A stretch of DNA of 64,000 bases from NCBI GenBank assembly GCA_025330725.1, contig JAIWND010000031.1, positions 248,001-312,000 of the forward strand. Direction: 5' to 3'. The notes beneath the pieces were generated by a model, which saw only the letters and a list, made by a program, of their open reading frames with translations, ran no database searches and was not told the origin of the DNA. Numbering within the stretch: the first letter of the stretch is position 1; the number at the start of each line of letters is the position of its first letter. The translations under genes were made by a program, and so were the position numbers. This DNA is from Chlamydoabsidia padenii. Its lineage: Eukaryota; Mucoromycota; Mucoromycetes; Mucorales; Cunninghamellaceae. Positions 12,641 to 21,952 of the stretch are shown here, in pieces.

Positions 12641-13169
12641 TCTCTCTCTCTCTCTCTTTCTAGTTAATAATTTATTTTATATATCACATCTATCAAGTTA
12701 TATGTCCCCCCCCTCAATGTATTCTTCCATATTATTTTAATCCTTATTATTACCACAAATACAAAATAAACTATTCCTCTCCTTTTTATTACTAATTCCA
12801 ACATGAATGTGGATGTAGTCTTCCCCCCTGACAATGTAGACTTGTTTTTATTCATGTTACACTCTGTACTTTTATACGGCACATCTTTTTTGAATACTTC
12901 ATCTTGATAACTTTTTTTGAATTGAATAAAATACCATTTGTAAGGGAAATTACTCGAACGACTCCCTTTCACCAATATACATTTGGGTACCTGATTAGCG
13001 GAGGAGTGACCAGCATGACACCGTGCATGATTTTCCATTTTGGTTGGCCCTAAAACAGAGAGTGTCGGGGTTTTCTCCTTCTTTTTCTTTCTTAATTCTC
13101 TCTCTCTCTCTCTCTTTTTTTTCCTCTCTTTCCTCCTTTCTGTTAATGTCTTTATTCTTTTAAAACGCC
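12641..13169. other. intergenic, GPAT 3' region and promoter of next gene
   Basis: AT-rich, with CT-repeats at 12641-12660 and 13097-13115. AGAAAACCCCGAC (minus strand, 13064-13076) matches the recurrent upstream motif and lies about 95 nt before the next ATG. A 124-codon minus-strand open frame (12664-13038) resembles nothing I know and is not called. Confidence 0.4.
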
Positions 13170-15293
13170 ATGACTTCGGTATTCAAGTCCTCACAACAGT
13201 ATTTACACTTGAACAATAATGACGATAACAACAACAACAACAACAACATGGAGACACTAATCTTCAACTATCTACAAGGTCAGCAACAACCGTCTACTTT
13301 ACCAACCCAACTCAGTGGTACGCCATCACAACTGTCAAGTGAATGTCTGCTATCGACAACTAATCCTGGCATCAATGACTATCTAATGCACCTGAACACT
13401 AATCTATTCCAGTCCCCACAATTACCCTACCAGCAACCAATACCAGATACTTCACTTTTGCCTTTTTATCCTCTACCGAGTATACAACAAGAACCCTCTT
13501 ACTTGGAGGAGCCATGTGATAATACTTTACTTGACATTCTACAAGCAACTGTCGACGATAACTCTATGGAGGCTTCGACTGGTACTTTGATGGATACTTT
13601 TTTATTGGACAATATGGACGACTTTACCAGACTAGGGATCAAATTAGAAGTCAATTCTTTTAATGATTTGAAGAACGCACTTGAATCATTCTATGGCCAA
13701 ATCGATTCTTCCCAGCATCAATATCCAAGCAGGCGGAATAGTCGAAATGATATCAGACTATTACAACAACAACAACAACAACAACAACAGCATCAACTGA
13801 TACCAATGGCTATTCGTGACACAGTAGAATCTGCTTCCTTTTTGGCCTCATTAATGGAAAAGGCACGATCTCATTGGTGTTGTGTTGGCTTCAAGGTGGC
13901 TCCGGTGACTCTGGATGTGATCCAAAACTGGCGGCAAGCACCTATCACCATTGTCTATTGTGTGGCATCGATTGCTTTGGTCACCTTTATGGATCACAAC
14001 GCAGGTCAAGCCTATGTCAAGACAGCAGCAATGGAATTCTATGAACAAGCTCGACGTAAAATGGATGATATTGTGTTTGATGACGAAAGTGACAAGAGTA
14101 ACTACTGCGATGATGATGGCACAACCAAGGTCAAGTCAATGACGATCCAATCCTACTTTTGTCTCAGTTACACATCCAACTTGCTTCGACTTTATGAACA
14201 ACAACGTACTTGGGGTGGATTAGCATCGATTGCTTTACAATTACGAACTAAAGATGTGGAAACTGGATGCCGACCGATGGATCAAGCGATACTATTATGT
14301 TTCTGTCGGTGGTATTATGTGGATGCTTGGATGGCACTGACTTTGCAACGTGATTGTTTATTACCGGACGAACCACCACAATTTATTTTGGATACTATTC
14401 AATCTAGTAACAACAACAACAACAACAACAATGCACTTTATCACCAAAGCCATTATCAATTCGTCATGTTGGCCAGATTCATCCGCCGATATATTCGAAT
14501 CATGCAGTCTGGAAAACTAATGGAACCAATCACAATGCGACCTTCTTCTCTTTGTGATCAAATCACCAATGAACTCAAACAATGGTATGCACTCATACAA
14601 CAAGAAGAACAACAATCGTCTATTACGGCAGGACCGGCAGGACATGATGGAAACGTACACTTTCATTTATGCTACAATGCCATGCGATTGGTGATTTTAT
14701 ACAAACTCCTCCAACCCGACATGGTGGTGCAACCGGACGACTCGACTTTGATAGATGGACTGGAAACAAATCTCGCTCTACTCTTGGCGCTTCGAGAACT
14801 GGCGTCTCGTGGATGCGATCAAAGCACCTATCATCACATGTTTTTCGCCATTCACAACATTGCGACACGGATCCATCAACATCATCATCATAAAAACGAA
14901 CGAAAATACAGCCAATGGCAGGAATGGGCAACCCAACAATTACAAATGAATCTCGTCCTACTCAAGGGAACCCAAGCCTATGTCAACGATGTCTTTCAAA
15001 TGCGGGTGTATGCGGAGAAAATCGAACAGCAGTTTGCACATATGGGTCTCCAACTAGCAGATTATTACCAAGACACCTTGACGTTGATGACAAGACAACA
15101 TGTCGAACAAGACAGATCGACAGACAAGCGCCACAAAACAGGTCATGCAACAACAATGGAGGATCATGGATCAAAACGAACATCACCTGGTGTGATACCT
15201 GGTATGCATGTATACAAACTACACACATCTGTCAGTATCAAGAAATCAAGGAAAACGACTGCCAAGAAGATCAAGAAAAATACCCACCAATAG
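13170..15293 (+). CDS. fungal transcription-factor (middle homology region) protein without visible zinc cluster
   Basis: A single exon of 707 residues. The N-terminus is low complexity (Asn and Gln runs) and shows no CX2CX6C zinc cluster. Residues about 210-560 (SHWCCVGFKVAPVTLDV, PITIVYCVASIALVTF, QSYFCLSYTSNLLRLYEQQR, CFCRWYYVDAWMAL) have the helical, Trp/Tyr-rich character of the fungal-specific transcription factor domain that normally follows a Zn2Cys6 cluster. A second Asn run interrupts it at about residue 414-421. The C-terminus is strongly basic (KKSRKTTAKKIKKN). No intron is needed, unlike most neighbours. It is either a regulator lacking its own DNA-binding cluster or one whose N-terminal exon I missed. 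The family assignment is moderate; the target is unknown. An AATAAAG signal follows at about 15366. Confidence 0.6.
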   Translation: MTSVFKSSQQYLHLNNNDDNNNNNNNMETLIFNYLQGQQQPSTLPTQLSGTPSQLSSECLLSTTNPGINDYLMHLNTNLFQSPQLPYQQPIPDTSLLPFYPLPSIQQEPSYLEEPCDNTLLDILQATVDDNSMEASTGTLMDTFLLDNMDDFTRLGIKLEVNSFNDLKNALESFYGQIDSSQHQYPSRRNSRNDIRLLQQQQQQQQQHQLIPMAIRDTVESASFLASLMEKARSHWCCVGFKVAPVTLDVIQNWRQAPITIVYCVASIALVTFMDHNAGQAYVKTAAMEFYEQARRKMDDIVFDDESDKSNYCDDDGTTKVKSMTIQSYFCLSYTSNLLRLYEQQRTWGGLASIALQLRTKDVETGCRPMDQAILLCFCRWYYVDAWMALTLQRDCLLPDEPPQFILDTIQSSNNNNNNNNALYHQSHYQFVMLARFIRRYIRIMQSGKLMEPITMRPSSLCDQITNELKQWYALIQQEEQQSSITAGPAGHDGNVHFHLCYNAMRLVILYKLLQPDMVVQPDDSTLIDGLETNLALLLALRELASRGCDQSTYHHMFFAIHNIATRIHQHHHHKNERKYSQWQEWATQQLQMNLVLLKGTQAYVNDVFQMRVYAEKIEQQFAHMGLQLADYYQDTLTLMTRQHVEQDRSTDKRHKTGHATTMEDHGSKRTSPGVIPGMHVYKLHTSVSIKKSRKTTAKKIKKNTHQ

Positions 15294-15891
15294 TCATTTT
15301 TAATACCCCACTATGATATCATATAGTATAGTTTGATCCTTCTTTTTTATATCATTAACATTATTAATAAAGTATTATGTACATATCTTTATATATACAG
15401 GTCTCTTTGGGAAGAAGGGGGGGGTGTTGATTTTAGGGTACTCCCTAAATAAGGATGTAAGCACGGGAACATATAGAATTTAGGGGTCGGCCTGTGGGTC
15501 GTTTTTTTTTTTTACGGGGGAGGGGGAATATCAATTGACAAGCCGTTAGATCACAGACAAACATCGATCCAGGGGGGGACTTTTTTTATATTTGGGGAAT
15601 GGGCAGTGAAGAATGAATGATTTTTTTTATTGATTGTGACACAGTATGTGTATAAAGGAATGTAAAAGAGAAGATAATAAAAAAAAAAAGGAGTGGCTAA
15701 ATGTGAAGGAAGGGAAGGCGGGGAATTGTCAAGATGATACAGGTAATAACAGGACTATACAAGAAGAGACATATGTAAAAAGACAAGAATAATAATAAAA
15801 AAGGAGTGGAATGGACTATGGACAAGGAAGTATATGTATAACTAAATGAGTGTGTGGATGGAGAGAATAAAAAAGAGTGTGTATGTATGTA

Positions 15892-15939
<48 letters not shown>

Positions 15940-15998
15940 AGACATAAAAAACTAAAACGAAGGAATGGGGGGGGAGAGATAAATAAATAAATAAAAAA
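15294..15998. other. convergent intergenic region with (GT)n microsatellite
   Basis: Lies between the 3' ends of two convergent genes. Contains G-runs and T-runs and a (GT)n tract at about 15896-15936. The 82-codon minus-strand frame across the repeat merely encodes Thr-His repeats and is not a gene. Confidence 0.5.
15896..15936. repeat. (GT)n microsatellite
   Basis: About 19 GT units, preceded by several GTAT units. It is a simple dinucleotide repeat in a convergent intergenic region. Confidence 0.9.
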
Positions 15999-17336
15999 CT
16001 AGTGAATACACCTTAAAGTGACCTTTTCGAGAGTATCCCATGTCTTCATTGCATTTGCCCATTGCTGCTCAGAGGAGATCAAGGTAATAGAAGGTGAGGA
16101 AGCCAAAGTGGTAGGCAATTGATCCAAATGAAGTTCCGAAGAAGAAGAAGAAGACGTCCTGGTGTTTTCATTATACAACAATACAAATTGATCGGCCAAA
16201 GGTTTCAACGATGGATCGAGCATGGTGGAGAACTTGTCGTGAAGTCTTGTTCGTAAAGCCGCCAGATTGGTAGACCGAGGGATTTGAATGACGACAATAT
16301 TATCGACATCATAAATGACCTTGAGTTTCATGGTGCGTACCGCCGACGAAATAGTGGGATCAGACCAGGATGATACACTAGGAATCACACCGGATTGATT
16401 ACTACAATGACTTGTTCTTGTACTGCTTCGTCTTCGTTGTTGTTGTTGTTGGTAATAAGTAGGAAGAGTGGATGTGGATGTGTTGCTGGAAGTCGTACTA
16501 CTGCTACAACTCATCAGACCTGGTGCATCATCCACAGATTTCATCAAACAAGTGCTGGTATTGGAAAAGGAGATTTTCTTTTTTGGTTGTTGTGGTGTCC
16601 AAGGTAACCGATGTGCCGCTTGAGTACAAAAAGACGATAAACTGTTGGAAGAAGGCGATCGACCACGGAAAGTTTTGAATTTGGACGCCCATGTGGAAGC
16701 ATCATCTTCTGTATTCATCGTTGATGTATAAAAAGGATCGTCAAAGAAAGAATAATCACCGCCCACGTACATTTGATGGTTTGCTGTGGAATTGACGATC
16801 GCCTGTTGTTGTCGTACCAAGTTTTGTTTATCCCGCAATACTTGTTGTTCAGTATCGCTCTTTTGTAAACCAAAGAACTCCAATACAATCAAGGCTCGAG
16901 TGATAGTGGTAGGCAGTCGAAAGAGGGCTTGTACGAATCGATCCAGTTCCGCCCGTCGTTGCCCATTGGATTGTTTCTTGTTTAAGAGTCCTTGTGGTTT
17001 CAATTTGAAAAGAAGAGTTTTTGATTCGTTGAGCAAGGGAAAGGCATCGTATAGTCGTTGACTGAATTGCACGCAATCGTCATATCGTCTAGCAATAGTA
17101 TAAGCATGTCGTTTTAAACCCGTATGGTTATTGTTGTTGATTTGGTGAGGATCCACATGGATGATAAACCACATTTTGCCTTGTCGACGTTCAAAAGATA
17201 CCACATTGGCTTGGCGTATAAATGGTGCTAGTTTGATTCCGGGTGCCGCTTTGTTGGTGGTGGTGGTGGACAAGGTCGACATTGTCGTTGACGGTAAGAT
17301 GATGGCTGTCATTTGGTAATATATAATATCAATCAA
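15999..17336 (-). CDS. PX and PB1 domain protein (Bem1/NoxR-like scaffold lacking SH3)
   Basis: One exon; 445 residues from the first ATG at 17336. Later in-frame ATGs (17311 and 17282) are possible starts because the usual family N-terminus is short. Residues about 40-175 form a PX domain: RRQGKMWFIIHVD, KRHAYTIARRYDDCVQFSQR, LKPQGLLNKK, RRAELDRFVQALFRLP. The basic and RRY residues fit a phosphoinositide pocket. Residues about 355-445 form a PB1-like domain beginning MKLKVIYDVDNIVVIQIPR and ending in LISSEQQWANAMKTW. The linker is Ser/Thr-rich. PX plus PB1 is the C-terminal layout of Bem1/Scd2 and of NADPH-oxidase regulators, but no SH3 domain is present here. A polarity or membrane scaffold role is likely but inferred. 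A TATA sequence and the recurrent motif lie 90-120 nt upstream. Confidence 0.75.
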   Translation of the reverse strand: MIDIIYYQMTAIILPSTTMSTLSTTTTNKAAPGIKLAPFIRQANVVSFERRQGKMWFIIHVDPHQINNNNHTGLKRHAYTIARRYDDCVQFSQRLYDAFPLLNESKTLLFKLKPQGLLNKKQSNGQRRAELDRFVQALFRLPTTITRALIVLEFFGLQKSDTEQQVLRDKQNLVRQQQAIVNSTANHQMYVGGDYSFFDDPFYTSTMNTEDDASTWASKFKTFRGRSPSSNSLSSFCTQAAHRLPWTPQQPKKKISFSNTSTCLMKSVDDAPGLMSCSSSTTSSNTSTSTLPTYYQQQQQRRRSSTRTSHCSNQSGVIPSVSSWSDPTISSAVRTMKLKVIYDVDNIVVIQIPRSTNLAALRTRLHDKFSTMLDPSLKPLADQFVLLYNENTRTSSSSSSELHLDQLPTTLASSPSITLISSEQQWANAMKTWDTLEKVTLRCIH

Positions 17337-17427
17337 AAAACAAAAAAGGAAAAGAAGTATTGAGAAGAAGGAAGAAGAAAGAAAGGGAAAAAAGAAAGAG
17401 AAAAAAAAAGGGGGGGGAAGTGGGTGA

Positions 17428-17457
17428 TTTTATAAAGCACTGATCGGTATTTGAAAA
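17428..17457 (-). promoter_or_regulatory. TATA box and recurrent motif of the PX-PB1 gene
   Basis: Read on the minus strand: TTTTCAAATACCGA followed 10 nt later by TATAAAAT, about 95 nt before the first ATG. The pair gives a well-ordered promoter of motif, TATA box and gene. Confidence 0.5.
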
Positions 17458-18186
17458 TTATCTTCTTTATTTGGTAACCCGGTTCTTCTCCTTCCTTCTC
17501 TCCCCTCCTTGCCACTTTGAAGGATCGACCCCTCCCTTATTCAATCACCGACCGGCATTGACAAGATAGATCTCTTTGTCATTGTCCTTTTAAGATTCGT
17601 TATTATATCGAATGCTCCTCATTCCCAACAAGTTAGATCACATCGATGAGGGCGAAAAAAAAACAATAAAGAAGAAAATCTCCTTTTTATATCAATGTTA
17701 CTCTAATTTCAAGGTATATCAACAAGATGATTGTGTGTGTGTGTGTGTACAGCAAATGAATAGGATCGAATTATGTACCCATGATATCCTCACTCCCTCT
17801 CTTTTACTCACCCCCTCATTCATTTCTTTCAACGCATATTTCCCCTTAATATTTCATTCAACGAAAACATCCGGTCCCTTTGACATATGAAGCCTTTTGG
17901 TCAAAAAGCATAGTCTAGACAGTCTGGGGCGCGCACACCGTCGGAATTTGAAAATCGTACAGTGAAATGCATGACAAGGGAGAGATAGAAAATGTGATGA
18001 CAGCATGTTGTCGTCAATGCATAAACGGAGGGAGGTGACACATTTGAGCTCTCTCTCCCCCCACTGTGTGAAAAGCGGGGATTGAAAATCACTGGGCTTA
18101 TCATTTTCTCTCTCTTTTGTTTGTGGCTCGGGCCTATCACAAGAAAAAAAAAAGGGTGCCAAAAATAAGTTTTTTCTGCTTTTCAT

Positions 18187-18195
18187 TATAAAAAG
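18187..18195 (+). promoter_or_regulatory. TATA box of the ENTH gene
   Basis: TATAAAAAG, 56 nt before the ATG at 18251. Two motif copies lie further upstream. Confidence 0.5.
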
Positions 18196-18250
18196 ACCAA
18201 TTCATCTTTGGCTTTGCTCTTTTTTTTCATTCATTCTATACTAATCGATA

Positions 18251-20161
18251 ATGACCACCGATTACCAAGTCAAAGTAAGAAGACAAAAAAAAAAAAAAAA
18301 AAAAGATGAATATGGCAACGGGGATTCACCTTTTATTTTTCTTCTCTCAGGGCGTTTTTAACAAATTGTAAGTTCCAAAAAAAAAAAAAGCTGGCCAGTA
18401 TTTTGTCTTGCTCACCTTTCCACCCCTCGTTAATAGTAAACAAGCCGTCCATTATTATAATGTGATGGAATCCAAAGTATTACAAGCAACGAATACAGAT
18501 GCTTGGGGAGCACCTTCTTCACTCCTGCGAAGTTTGGCGGATGGTACCCGAGAAACGTAAATAGATGAAACCACGATTATTATCAGAACCTAACTCTAGT
18601 TTTATAGTGACAAGTTGAATGTCATCATGCCATCTCTCTATCGAAGATTGACTGTGAAGGATACAAGACAATGGCTTCAGATTTACAAGGTAAAAGTCTA
18701 GACGGACCGGGATTTGAAAAAAAATCATGTGCATAACTCACTCCCCCCACTTTTGGCTTTGACACTATATATATTTAGGCACTTGTACTATTAGAGTATC
18801 TTGTTAAATATGGTGATGATCAAGTTCTTCCTTTTGTTCAATCACATCAAGAAGTACTAGTTACTTTACAGTCTTTTGAATTCCTTGATGAAAAAGGCCA
18901 AGATAAAGGTTATAATGGTAAAGTATAAAAAGAGGGGTTTGTGTAACCCAAACTAAACTTTTTTTATTTATTTGAAAAAATCTAGTGCGCATCCGATCTA
19001 AAACAGTCCAAGACTTGATAAACAGCCCAGAAGAAATCAAACGCATTCGGGAAACTAGCCGTCTCTCTCAAGATCGATTCATCGGGGTGGGTTCAAATGA
19101 TATCACCACTACTACTCCTACTACTCCTACTACTCCTACTACAGAGGAAAACAATTCGAGCCCTCCTCTCACCAAAAAGTTACCTCCCATTGATCATCCT
19201 CTTCCTGCTATCATGAAAGAAGAAGAAGAGGCAGAAGATGACATGGATAATGTGATCTTTAGAGAAGATTTCATTGATCCTTTGGATGAAGATAATCATG
19301 CCATGGTGTTTCCTCCTGCAGGCGGTAAAGGAAAAGCTGCTACACTGTCCGTGGATGAACTAACTGATGATGAACAAGAAGATGAAGATGATACAAAGAA
19401 GAAGAAGAAGAACAAGAAAACAACAAAGTCCAAGAAGGAAAGCGCTGTTGAACCTCCTATTGAAACCAAGGAAATCAAGGAACCCAAAAAGAAATCGCGA
19501 TTCAGCCTGACAGGTGTCTTTTCTCGATCAAAACCATCTGTTCCTGTTGAAGAACCTCCCCAACAAACTAGTGAAGTGGCAGTCGATACTAGTAACAAGG
19601 AGGTGGTAGTCAATACTAGCAACATACAAGACACAGTGGATGATAATGAAGAAGGTGATGGATGGGGAGACTTTGCTTCTCCAGATCAAGGTAAGAAAAA
19701 GGCATATGCATGAATTGTCGGATTCGGAATTTGAACTTTTCTTTTTTCCAGGTACGGATCTTCTCGATGAAGAATCAAAACAAAAGGAATATGATCTCTT
19801 GGACCTCGATTGTGATATCATGACAGCTTCATCTACAAGGACAAGTGTGGATCATAATGACCTGTTACTATTAGACATGCCAACGTGTGACATTAGTTAT
19901 GTCAACACTCAATATAACCCTTACTCTACTCCTATGATGAAAAACAACCCCGTTTATAACCAACCCAGCCAGGTGTCACCCATGAACTCAGTGGAAACAC
20001 CTACCACACCTTTTGACTTTGATCCTCTTGGGTATGCTGGTTTAAGCACTTCACCTCAACAGTTGACTCAACATTGGTATCCCTGGATGGCAACTAATAC
20101 TCCTTATCAGAAACCACATCACCAACAAGGACCACTTACTGTCGATGATCTGCTGTCTTGA
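18251..20161 (+). CDS. ENTH-domain clathrin adaptor (Ent3/epsinR-like)
   Basis: Seven exons: 18251-18274, 18351-18367, 18437-18556, 18608-18689, 18779-18917, 18986-19690, 19752-20161, giving 498 residues. Exons 1 and 2 are only 24 and 17 nt. The first ~150 residues are an ENTH domain: MESKVLQATNTDAWGAPSSL, RQWLQIYKALVLLEYLVKYG, FEFLDEKGQDKGYNVRIRS. The tail RLSQDRFIGVG resembles the KYVGV-type segment after the ENTH domain of epsinR/Ent3 rather than endocytic epsins. The C-terminal region holds short adaptor motifs. GDGWGDFASP fits acidic-phenylalanine motifs for gamma-ear/GGA binding, LLDLD fits a clathrin box, and DFDPLG may be a further adaptor-binding peptide. A Lys/Glu-rich charged stretch lies between. 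The expected role is trans-Golgi to endosome clathrin transport with phosphoinositide binding; that is family knowledge. A copy of the upstream motif also lies inside intron 4. Confidence 0.87.
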
Positions 20162-20338
20162 AAAAAAATATCATATACATACATACTTCCATATCACATT
20201 ACCATATATCATATCAGTCTTTATTTATATATTCAGTACAATAAAAAAAATCATGATTCTGATCAATACAACGATATATAGGATGACAATAGTATCACAT
20301 GTCATACCTAAGCGTATCTGAATAGGTGCGACATTCAG

Positions 20339-20351
20339 TCGGTATTTGAAA
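20339..20351 (-). promoter_or_regulatory. recurrent upstream motif before the small gene at 20.5 kb
   Basis: Minus-strand TTTCAAATACCGA. It lies about 150 nt upstream of the open segment at 20504 and supports the presence of a gene there. Confidence 0.35.
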
Positions 20352-20503
20352 CTTATAATGTGGGGCTGGTGGGAGGATAAGGTACCATTTTTTTCCCGAG
20401 TTCCCTTTAAGCCCTTTTCTTTCATTCATTCAATCCCCAACAGTCAACCTCTATAATATGGCGGATTCTTCCTTATTGACTACTTTACTCCCATCATGTT
20501 AGT

Positions 20504-20779
20504 ACAATTACCAGCACTATTGATCTTATTGGACAACTAATCAACCTCATCGTTTCTTTGCTCACCTTGGCGTTGGGAATAGCTTTTTCACCAACTTTAC
20601 AATGGACTTATAAAGGTAAAACAATTTTATTCACTGATTTGTCTCTTTGCTTAGGGAACTGAACCCCAGCTCTTTTTCCATACTGGGAACTCACACAACA
20701 AATAGATAATCTGGTACTCCCTTTGACATGGTTTGGCACTGGTGATACATACAATGCTTTAAATATAGTTTACTACTAG
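20504..20779 (+). CDS. possible small membrane protein, 5' exon unresolved
   Basis: Two segments look like the last exons of a small gene: 20504-20615, then a GTAAAA...CCAG intron, then 20670-20779 ending in TAG. Together they read IDLIGQLINLIVSLLTLALG, then FSPTLQWTYK joined to ALFPYWELTQQIDNLVLPLT. That is one hydrophobic helix followed by an amphipathic, aromatic tail. The join keeps frame. The first exon is unclear. An ATG at 20458 opens a frame that stops at 20500, and no normal-length intron links it in phase, so the start may be further upstream or the gene may be damaged. I do not recognise the protein. Motif and position argue for a real gene. Confidence 0.35.
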
Positions 20780-20941
20780 TACGTATATAATGAATAAAAC
20801 TAATAAAAGAATAATTATTGACAAAGTTGCACTTGTACTTCACAATTGTTTAATATAGTTTTGACTTTATTATTATTATTATTATTATTCTTGGGGTTTT
20901 TATATATACAATTACAAGGGGATGAGGGTAAGAGTTATAAT

Positions 20942-21187
20942 CTACCAGTGAGTACGGTGCCATCTACTGTCGTACTTTTGATTGATAGTAGCCAATTTGA
21001 CTTGTTCATTTGCTTGGACATCTTGCCAGGGGTACTTGTTATCCTTATGATTCCATACAACATCAGGAGCACGGGCTTGATGGGCACTCATATAAACAGC
21101 ACCACCAAGTGCAAAACCAAGGATGGCAACAATGGGGAAGATTTCAGGCTTGTTTTTAGCTTGACGAATAAAGTTCATGGCAGTCAT
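20942..21187 (-). CDS. NDUFA4/MLRQ (B12D)-like respiratory-chain subunit
   Basis: One exon, 81 residues. An N-terminal basic stretch (MNFIRQAKNKPEIFP) precedes a single membrane helix (IVAILGFALGGAVYMSAHQA). A short hydrophilic tail follows with ARAPDVVWNHKDNKYPW and ending SRWHRTHW. The pattern (short N-terminus, one helix, NPDVxW-like segment, PW about ten residues on) is that of the NDUFA4/MLRQ family, which is small inner-membrane protein associated with cytochrome c oxidase and formerly assigned to complex I. A TATA box on the minus strand lies about 80 nt upstream. No other ORF of the region fits better. Confidence 0.75.
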   Translation of the reverse strand: MTAMNFIRQAKNKPEIFPIVAILGFALGGAVYMSAHQARAPDVVWNHKDNKYPWQDVQANEQVKLATINQKYDSRWHRTHW

Positions 21188-21263
21188 ATTGATTAAGAAG
21201 TTTTTTTTTTAAAAAAATAAAGAAGTGTTGATTTTGAATGGAGGATAACAGAGTGAGCCCTTC

Positions 21264-21275
21264 CCTTTTTATATA
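21264..21275 (-). promoter_or_regulatory. TATA box of the NDUFA4-like gene
   Basis: TATATAAAAAGG read on the minus strand, about 80 nt before the ATG at 21187. Confidence 0.5.
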
Positions 21276-21811
21276 CACTACTTGCCTGTTCCTTTTCTAT
21301 ATGGATTTTTCCAAGCAAACCACAATGGCATGACTTTACTCTTTTCATCTTTTTCCATTGGCAACAATGCGTGTCTCACTGAGTTTAAAATTAATTGCCG
21401 CGAAACAAGAAGGAAAAATCGAAAGAAAAAAAAAAGATATGAGCATCGTATGACGATTCTATGAACACAGGTGAGTGAGTAAAGTACATTGATAAAGGAA
21501 ATAATCCTGCATTTGTAATAACATTATGTTTCCCGTCTTTACCCCGCTCTTTACCCCGTCTTTTTTCTCTTGGAAATTTCCGGAGCAGATGTACAAGACT
21601 ATCTTTTTTTTTTTTTTTAAAAAAAAGAGGCACTTTAAATAAATTGTGACCATACAATTTTCTCTATATCCAATGGATACTACTTGATGGGTTGATCCGA
21701 CCATTTGCATTGCGAAAAAGAAGAAAAAGTCCTACTTCGACATATCAAAGTACTATTATCTCATGGGAATTCAGATTGAATCAGTGGGATATTTTACCGA
21801 GTTACACGGCA

Positions 21812-21893
21812 TCGGAATTTGAATACCGACCCTCATTTGAGTTTTTTTTCAGAAAAGTAGGGGTGAACGGGTCTTGCAGAAGCCTATAAAAAG
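21812..21893 (+). promoter_or_regulatory. motif and TATA box of the IAH1-like gene
   Basis: TCGGAATTTGAA at 21812-21823, then TATAAAAAG at 21885-21893, 60 nt before the ATG. The arrangement matches that at the PX-PB1 and eL41 genes. Confidence 0.5.
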
Positions 21894-21952
21894 CCATCAC
21901 CAAATCAACAAATTAAAAAGTGAAAGCGCACTTTTCTTTCTCTTATTCTCCA

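Larger units (their letters stand above)
17337..18250. other. divergent promoter region (PX-PB1 and ENTH genes)
   Basis: Contains TATAAAAT on the minus strand (about 17428-17435), TCGGTATTTGAAAA (17444-17457), TCGGAATTTGAAA (17941-17953), GCGGGGATTGAAA (18075-18087) and a TATA box at 18187 for the ENTH gene. A short GT repeat lies at 17733-17748. No additional gene is supported. Confidence 0.5.
21188..21952. other. divergent promoter region (NDUFA4-like and IAH1-like genes)
   Basis: Contains TATATAAAAAGG on the minus strand (21264-21275) for the NDUFA4-like gene. For the esterase gene it holds TCGGAATTTGAA (21812-21823), partly palindromic with a second CCGA nearby, and TATAAAAAG at 21885-21893. 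A T-run adjoining an A-run lies at 21605-21627. No additional gene is supported. Confidence 0.5.

Noticed and set aside
12664..13038. 124-codon open frame on the minus strand between GPAT and the transcription-factor gene
   Set aside because: It overlaps the likely GPAT 3' UTR, its second half is low-complexity hydrophobic, and no family resemblance or promoter at a usual distance was seen. Transcript evidence would be needed.
15697..15945. 82-codon frame encoding Thr-His repeats
   Set aside because: It is the translation of the (GT)n microsatellite in a convergent intergenic region.
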